From positions 22,828 through 86,827 of the forward strand of contig CAZRAU010000002.1 of the NCBI GenBank assembly GCA_964598025.1: a stretch of DNA of 64,000 nucleotides. The letters run 5' to 3'. Made by a program: the position numbers and the translations under genes. Position 1 is the first letter of the stretch, and each line of letters opens with the position of its first letter. The notes under the pieces are model-generated. The model did no database searches, had not been told where the DNA came from, and saw nothing but the letters and a program-made list of their open reading frames with translations. Positions 62,714-64,000 of the stretch are shown here, one piece after another. This stretch comes from JALGWN01 sp964598025 (GTDB taxonomy: Bacteria > Arandabacterota > Arandabacteria > Arandabacterales > Arandabacteraceae).

Positions 62714-62807
62714 AGTGCATATAGATGAATAGGAATTGCGAGGCTTACGGCCGACTGACGGCAAATGCCCAATATGCACAAATAATGCTCTAAATAGTGC
62801 ATATTGA
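62714..62807. promoter_or_regulatory. Candidate operator array with TGCATAT half-sites
   Basis: AGTGCATATAGA (62714-62725) and AGTGCATATTGA (62796-62807) are direct repeats 82 bases apart. The second also pairs with CAATATGCAC (62770-62779), forming a perfect 10-base inverted repeat with GTGCATATTG (62797-62806) around a 17-base loop. The sites lie upstream of the 62840 promoter and may bind a regulator serving both directions. Confidence 0.5.
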
Positions 62808-62839
62808 CGGTTTACACCGCAATTATGGCCCGATTTCGA

Positions 62840-62869
62840 TTGAAATGCGTATTCGGCCTGTGCTATACT
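62840..62869 (+). promoter_or_regulatory. Sigma-70 promoter of the exported-protein gene
   Basis: TTGAAA (62840-62845), an 18-base spacer ending in TGC, then TATACT (62864-62869). The predicted start near 62876 gives a leader of about 22 bases consisting mostly of the GGAGGTCACC element. Confidence 0.7.
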
Positions 62870-62884
62870 GGAAGCCGTGCATGA

Positions 62885-62894
62885 GGAGGTCACC
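62885..62894 (+). promoter_or_regulatory. GGAGGTCACC extended ribosome-binding element
   Basis: Exact copy within AGGAGGTCACC, 3 bases before ATG 62898; AGGAGG is 8 bases from the start codon. Confidence 0.65.
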
Positions 62895-62897
62895 AAG

Positions 62898-63770
62898 ATG
62901 ACATCATTGCTTCGGAGAAGAACATCCACGGCGAGCCCGTCCACGGCCCGTCGGTCGGTTGTTGCCGCGACCTCCTTGATGCTTATGATCGTGGGTTTGG
63001 CCCAGAATGTGCATGCGGATGGAGCGGAGCGAATTGAGGGCGCTTTGTTTTCCCCCGCCATGACCATCGGGCTTTCTGCGGGGTGGGGGATAACGACCTA
63101 CCGGCTGGTGAACGACCCGGATGAGTACTACGGCAGTCGCGTCGGAAACGAGGAAATCCACTACTACACCGACCACCTGCATCTGGGTTACGGTCTTTAT
63201 ATGGTGGGATTTCTCTGGAGGCGGGAGTTCCCCTCCTCCTACCGCGGCCTGCCTTACGGGGCCCGGCTGCTGTTTTGCAGCGGCAGCTTGATCGAGCTCG
63301 ACGACATGTACCAACATCTCGTGCTGCATAAGCATGATGATTTCAATGCAAGGGAGGATCCGAACGGCACGATCGCCGAGAGTCCGATCCACCGCCTGTA
63401 TGTCGCAGCCGAGCAAACCCGGCGGACCGAGGACTACAAGATCATGCTGGATCTATTCCTTGCTGACCGGCTGACCCTGGCAGTCGGGTATTACCAAGGT
63501 ATGGCGGCTGAGGCTTCTTACAGGGTCCATGACTTCGGGAACTTCCGTGGCGTGCTCAGCCTGAAGTGTATCGCGGGGATCGGCATCATCGAAGGCGAAA
63601 CGAAAAGGCTCGGGCTCGAACAAGCCATAGTGGGCGCGGGTCTCAATCTCTACTTGACGGACTGGTGTTCGGTCGAAGTGGGATCCGGGCTGCGGCTCTA
63701 TAGCGCGAATCCCAGGCTGGGCAGCCTCATGGCGGTCTTCTATGGCATGGAGTTCGGTCCGCGGCCATAG
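62898..63770 (+). CDS. Exported protein of unknown function, possible outer-membrane protein
   Basis: Protein of 290 residues. A signal peptide-like N-terminus (basic RRRTSTAS, hydrophobic VVAATSLMLMIVGLA, cut near NVHADG) is followed by a body rich in Gly, Tyr and Leu with alternating hydrophobic stretches (LTLAVGYYQGM, GLNLYLTDW, VEVGSGLRLYS). This pattern fits an outer-membrane beta-barrel. It ends in YGMEFGPRP, without the classic terminal Phe. I do not recognise the family. Its divergent position beside the polysaccharide operon and shared element suggest a link to the envelope. Confidence 0.75.
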   Translation: MTSLLRRRTSTASPSTARRSVVAATSLMLMIVGLAQNVHADGAERIEGALFSPAMTIGLSAGWGITTYRLVNDPDEYYGSRVGNEEIHYYTDHLHLGYGLYMVGFLWRREFPSSYRGLPYGARLLFCSGSLIELDDMYQHLVLHKHDDFNAREDPNGTIAESPIHRLYVAAEQTRRTEDYKIMLDLFLADRLTLAVGYYQGMAAEASYRVHDFGNFRGVLSLKCIAGIGIIEGETKRLGLEQAIVGAGLNLYLTDWCSVEVGSGLRLYSANPRLGSLMAVFYGMEFGPRP

Positions 63771-63782
63771 GCGCCCCCGTCC

Positions 63783-63959
63783 TTGTAGCGTCGCGTCTCT
63801 GTGCGCGACGGTATTGCTGCGCTCGCCGTCCGCTCGCTCTTCAGGACGACATTCACTGCTCCGCGAACGGCTTCGCTCCGCCCCCGTGTAGTGTCGGCTT
63901 TCTGTGGCCGACGGGTTTTGGCGGGCGGGGCCTGTAGCGGGGGGCGCCCCCCGACCACC
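63783..63959. repeat. Cluster of REP-like palindromic repeats
   Basis: Three related units begin TGTAG. The first is TGTAGCGTCGCG-tctctgtg-CGCGACGG (from 63784). The second is TGTAGTGTCGGC-tttctgtg-GCCGACGG (from 63887). The third is TGTAGCGGGGGGCGCCCCCCGAC (from 63932). Each is a stem with a variable arm after a constant TGTAGYG head. Beyond 63960 the sequence is C/G-rich low complexity to the window end. Confidence 0.65.
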
Positions 63960-64000
63960 ATGGAGTCTGGGGGGCGGGGGGGCCACCCACCGCGCCCCCC

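Larger units (their letters stand above)
62204..62897. promoter_or_regulatory. Divergent control region at the head of the polysaccharide operon
   Basis: This stretch of about 690 bases lies between the leftward SLBB gene and the rightward exported-protein gene. It holds a possible leader ORF (62247-62540, minus), GGAGGTCACC on the minus strand (62542-62551), an AT-rich patch with three TGCATAT-type sites (62714-62807), a plus-strand promoter (62840-62869) and GGAGGTCACC on the plus strand (62885-62894). A minus-strand promoter must lie here but I could not pinpoint it. Confidence 0.5.

Noticed and set aside
63960..64000. C/G homopolymer-rich window end
   Set aside because: Low complexity, possibly repeat or assembly edge; nothing supportable beyond the REP-like cluster.

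Overview
The window is a high-GC stretch from a bacterium with a Gram-negative type envelope. It encodes a Wzc-like tyrosine autokinase, an SLBB export-type protein, Wzm/Wzt-like ABC components, a GT9 transferase and a probable outer-membrane protein. No rRNA, tRNA or taxon-defining gene is present, so the lineage is unresolved. The mix of kaiBC, multi-PAS hybrid kinases and a CheB-CheR-PAS fusion is common in deltaproteobacteria-like and candidate-phylum genomes, but that placement is inference.

Positions 1-18240 form a signalling island, mostly on the + strand. A PAS protein runs off the left edge on the - strand. Next comes a kai cluster: a receiver protein with a KaiA/RsbU_N-like helical tail, kaiB, kaiC, a receiver-PAS-histidine kinase and a lone receiver. 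It is followed by a CheB-CheR-PAS fusion, a small PAS protein, a large hybrid kinase, a receiver-GGDEF diguanylate cyclase, a stand-alone membrane GAF protein, and a hybrid kinase whose H-box histidine is replaced. These last two look like a split, decayed copy of the large hybrid kinase. Positions 18240-26320 hold a convergent pair of terminators, a - strand operon (NtrB-like PAS kinase plus receiver) and a divergent CHASE-PAS-kinase-receiver-Hpt protein.

Positions 26400-62250 are a nearly unbroken - strand locus for a decorated surface polysaccharide, read from 62 kb down to 26 kb. In transcription order it holds: an SLBB protein, a BY-kinase copolymerase, a NusG/RfaH-like factor, an asparagine synthetase-like amidotransferase, the Wzm and Wzt components with a sulfotransferase between them, a Zn-ribbon methyltransferase-like protein, a PaaK/CapK-like adenylating enzyme and a reductase. 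A pyruvyltransferase, a GT9, several GT4 and one GT2 enzymes, a CDP-glucose dehydratase-like enzyme, a Wzy-like polymerase and a carbamoyltransferase follow. It ends with gmd, fcl, another epimerase, the initiating sugar-phosphate transferase and a geranylgeranyl-reductase-like flavoprotein. Many genes overlap by 4-20 bases. No Wzx flippase is visible.

At 62.9 kb a divergent gene encodes an exported protein of unknown function. The right edge carries a cluster of small palindromic REP-like repeats.

The most unusual feature is a recurrent GGAGGTCACC element, nine exact copies and one with a single mismatch. It lies at the start of genes or of short leader-like ORFs at the signalling genes and at the head of the polysaccharide region, and I see no exact copy inside the 36-kb polysaccharide operon. 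It behaves as an extended Shine-Dalgarno sequence and may mark a common regulon or a translation-coupled leader device.
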